Source: an uncultured Proteiniphilum sp. (GTDB taxonomy: Bacteria > Bacteroidota > Bacteroidia > Bacteroidales > Dysgonomonadaceae). From it: 8,507 bases of DNA. Below the pieces are notes generated by a model. That model searched no databases, was not told the origin of the DNA, and was given only the letters and a program-made list of their open reading frames with translations. Position numbers and translations under genes: made by a program. Numbering within the stretch: position 1 is the stretch's first letter; each line of letters opens with the position of its first letter. The stretch is taken from NCBI RefSeq assembly GCF_937873925.1, contig NZ_CALNAT010000110.1:1-8507 (forward strand). Direction: 5' to 3'. This document shows positions 7,546 through 8,507 of the stretch, one piece after another.

Positions 7546-7555
7546 GAAATCAGAT
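7546..7555 (+). repeat. Direct repeat copy 2: GAAATCAGAT
   Basis: Second exact copy of the 10-bp sequence found at 7336-7345, lying 18 bp before the preferred sigma start codon. It overlaps the alternative upstream ATG at 7544, which is one reason that ATG may not be a real start. Confidence 0.35.
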
Positions 7556-7563
7556 GCAGGTAA

Positions 7564-7568
7564 AGGAG
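7564..7568 (+). promoter_or_regulatory. Shine-Dalgarno sequence that decides the sigma start
   Basis: AGGAG (within AAAGGAGACC) ends 5 nt before the ATG at 7574. The upstream in-frame ATG at 7544 has no such site. This favours a 206-residue protein over a 216-residue one. Confidence 0.75.
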
Positions 7569-7573
7569 ACCAC

Positions 7574-8194
7574 ATGGTAAAAAAAACAGATTATTCATTG
7601 CTCAGGTTAATTTCGGAAAAGAATCAAAAAGCTTTCGCTTTATTCTATGACCGTTATATCAAACTGATTTATAAGTTTGTTTATCAAGCATTGAACGATC
7701 AGGAACAAACGGACGATCTTATTCAGGAATTTTGGATGAAGGTGTGGGAAGATCCCTCTTTTTTGAGATGCAATGAGCAGGAGTCGGTGCAATCCTATAT
7801 GCTGCAAAATCTTCGTTTCAGGGTACTGGATGTGTATCGGGAAACATTGAGAAATATGATTTCCCTTGATCAATTGGAAGAGAATATGGCGCTTAACTAT
7901 CATGACATTACGGAAGAACTGGATGAAAAAGAGTTATTATCTGTAATTCGCGAAGCATTGAATAAACAACCCTATGTAGTGCGGAAAACATTCTGGCTCC
8001 GGATCAATGACTGGTCGGTGGAAGAAACGGCGAAAGTATTGTCCGTGAGTAAAAAAACAGTGTATAATAAATATTCGGAATCATTATCAATTGTAAGGTC
8101 ACACCTGAAAAACAATCATCCCGAACTGATTGAGGATTTTAATTCGGCTGTAACCGGCAAAAAAATATTTTCACTACGCACCCTCTTTTTCTGA
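7574..8194 (+). CDS. ECF (sigma-70 family) RNA polymerase sigma factor
   Basis: This 206-residue protein directs RNA polymerase to the promoters of its regulon when released by its anti-sigma factor. Region 2 spans about 20-90: AFALFYDRYIKLIYKF, then DLIQEFWMKVWED (48-60), which matches the core-binding and -10 recognition helices. An acidic linker (about 108-122) leads to region 4 (about 129-178) with a helix-turn-helix WSVEETAKVLSVSKKTVYNK that would read the -35 element. A short tail with a hydrophobic end (SLRTLFF) follows. The size and two-domain layout fit ECF sigma factors of Bacteroidota nutrient-acquisition loci. The start at 7574 is chosen from its Shine-Dalgarno sequence; a 10-residue longer form from 7544 is possible. 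The gene diverges from the FecR-type gene, so sigma and anti-sigma are made from different promoters and their ratio could shift when the leftward operon is induced. Target promoters are inferred only. Confidence 0.94.
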   Translation: MVKKTDYSLLRLISEKNQKAFALFYDRYIKLIYKFVYQALNDQEQTDDLIQEFWMKVWEDPSFLRCNEQESVQSYMLQNLRFRVLDVYRETLRNMISLDQLEENMALNYHDITEELDEKELLSVIREALNKQPYVVRKTFWLRINDWSVEETAKVLSVSKKTVYNKYSESLSIVRSHLKNNHPELIEDFNSAVTGKKIFSLRTLFF

Positions 8195-8243
8195 CAATGG
8201 CTATTTCCTTTATTCCTCTAATTTTAATGAACCTTTATCGTTG

Positions 8244-8251
8244 TATCTTTG
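8244..8251 (+). promoter_or_regulatory. Candidate -7 promoter box for nfo (TATCTTTG)
   Basis: Exact match to the Bacteroidota TAnnTTTG consensus, 34 bp before the nfo start codon, predicting a leader of roughly 25-30 nt. No exact TTG lies at -33, only a T-rich segment around 8222-8225. Its presence argues that nfo is transcribed separately from the sigma gene. No convincing terminator hairpin is visible between 8195 and 8240. Confidence 0.55.
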
Positions 8252-8285
8252 TTCGGATAAGAATATACGATCAAAAAAGAACAAT

Positions 8286-8507
8286 ATGAAGAAATATATC
8301 GGAGCTCATATCAGTGCGTCGGGCGGTGTGGAGAATGCGCCCCTGAACGCGCACGCCATCGGGGCAAAAGCATTCGCTTTCTTTACCAAGAACCAACGCC
8401 AATGGTTTGCCTCCCCCTATACGGCACAGAACATCGATCTCTTCAAATCACGTTGTGAAGAACTGGATTATTCACCCGATCACATTCTTCCGCACGACAG
8501 CTATCTT
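8286..8507 (+). CDS. nfo: Endonuclease IV (AP endonuclease), N-terminal part
   Basis: The first 74 codons are present and the gene runs off the right edge. Endonuclease IV cleaves DNA 5' to abasic sites in base-excision repair in the cytoplasm and uses a three-metal (zinc) centre in a TIM barrel. The N-terminus is highly characteristic: KYIGAHISASGGVENA (3-18), AFAFFTKNQRQW (29-40) and ILPHDSYL (67-74). His70 corresponds to the zinc ligand His69 of the E. coli enzyme, and Arg38 and Tyr73 to the DNA-contacting Arg37 and Tyr72, with a one-residue offset. By hand count about 55% of its third codon positions are G or C, against about a third in the opening codons of the sigma gene, fitting a core gene beside an accessory locus. 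There is no clear Shine-Dalgarno sequence, only an A-rich leader. It is unrelated in fold to the EEP protein at the other end. Confidence 0.97.
   Translation, partial: MKKYIGAHISASGGVENAPLNAHAIGAKAFAFFTKNQRQWFASPYTAQNIDLFKSRCEELDYSPDHILPHDSYL

Larger units (their letters stand above)
7302..7573. promoter_or_regulatory. Divergent intergenic control region between anti-sigma and sigma genes
   Basis: This A/T-rich stretch separates the two diverging genes and must hold promoters for both directions. Visible elements are a consensus-like rightward -7 box (7466-7473), a small hairpin-like inverted repeat TTTTTC/GAAAAA (7440-7445 and 7453-7458) just upstream of it, and AAATCAG-containing repeats near both ends. 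On the leftward strand I find no exact TAnnTTTG box ahead of the anti-sigma gene; this would be consistent with that operon using the ECF sigma factor rather than the housekeeping sigma, but absence of a match is weak evidence. I see no open reading frame or RNA gene here. Confidence 0.6.

Noticed and set aside
8195..8243. Terminator after the sigma gene
   Set aside because: No G/C-rich stem followed by a T run is visible; termination here cannot be supported from the sequence.
1..8507. tRNA, rRNA, CRISPR array, insertion sequence or phage attachment site
   Set aside because: Coding regions fill almost all of the window, and the short gaps contain no spacer-repeat pattern, transposase, tRNA-like fold or long terminal repeats that I could find.

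Overview
The window looks like a chromosomal accessory locus from a Bacteroidota (Bacteroidales-type) bacterium. The evidence is a SusC/SusD outer-membrane pair, a FecR-type anti-sigma factor with a Bacteroidota-style C-terminal module, an ECF sigma factor, promoter boxes matching the Bacteroidota TAnnTTTG consensus, and A/T-rich leaders that mostly lack Shine-Dalgarno sequences. I cannot name the genus from sequence alone.

Layout. Five genes run leftward and form one tight transcription unit, from right to left: fecR-like anti-sigma (7301-6255), a SusC/RagA TonB-dependent receptor with an N-terminal STN signalling domain (6245-2838), a SusD/RagB lipoprotein (2838-1075), an endonuclease/exonuclease/phosphatase (EEP) family lipoprotein (1071-238), and the start of another lipoprotein cut by the window edge (196-1). 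Gaps are 9 bp, a 1-bp overlap, 3 bp and 41 bp. On the other side of a 272-bp A/T-rich intergenic region, the ECF sigma factor gene runs rightward (7574-8194). After 91 bp comes the 5' end of an endonuclease IV (nfo) gene with its own promoter, a housekeeping gene that probably marks the edge of the accessory locus.

How the parts fit. The expected model is trans-envelope signalling plus nutrient capture. Substrate captured by SusD and bound by SusC is sensed through the STN domain in the periplasm. The anti-sigma factor relays this across the inner membrane and frees the sigma factor, which raises transcription of the locus. That model comes from knowledge of FecA/FecR/FecI and Bacteroides ECF-sigma/anti-sigma systems; the sequence shows the components and their order, not the signal.

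The most interesting point is the cargo. No glycoside hydrolase, lyase, sulfatase or peptidase lies inside the window. The only enzyme in the operon is a lipid-anchored EEP protein with a complete metal-dependent phosphodiesterase/phosphatase active site. This raises the possibility that the locus handles a phosphorylated or phosphodiester-containing ligand (phospholipid or sphingolipid headgroup, phospho-glycan, inositol phosphate or nucleic acid). The operon continues beyond position 1, so missing enzymes may lie outside.
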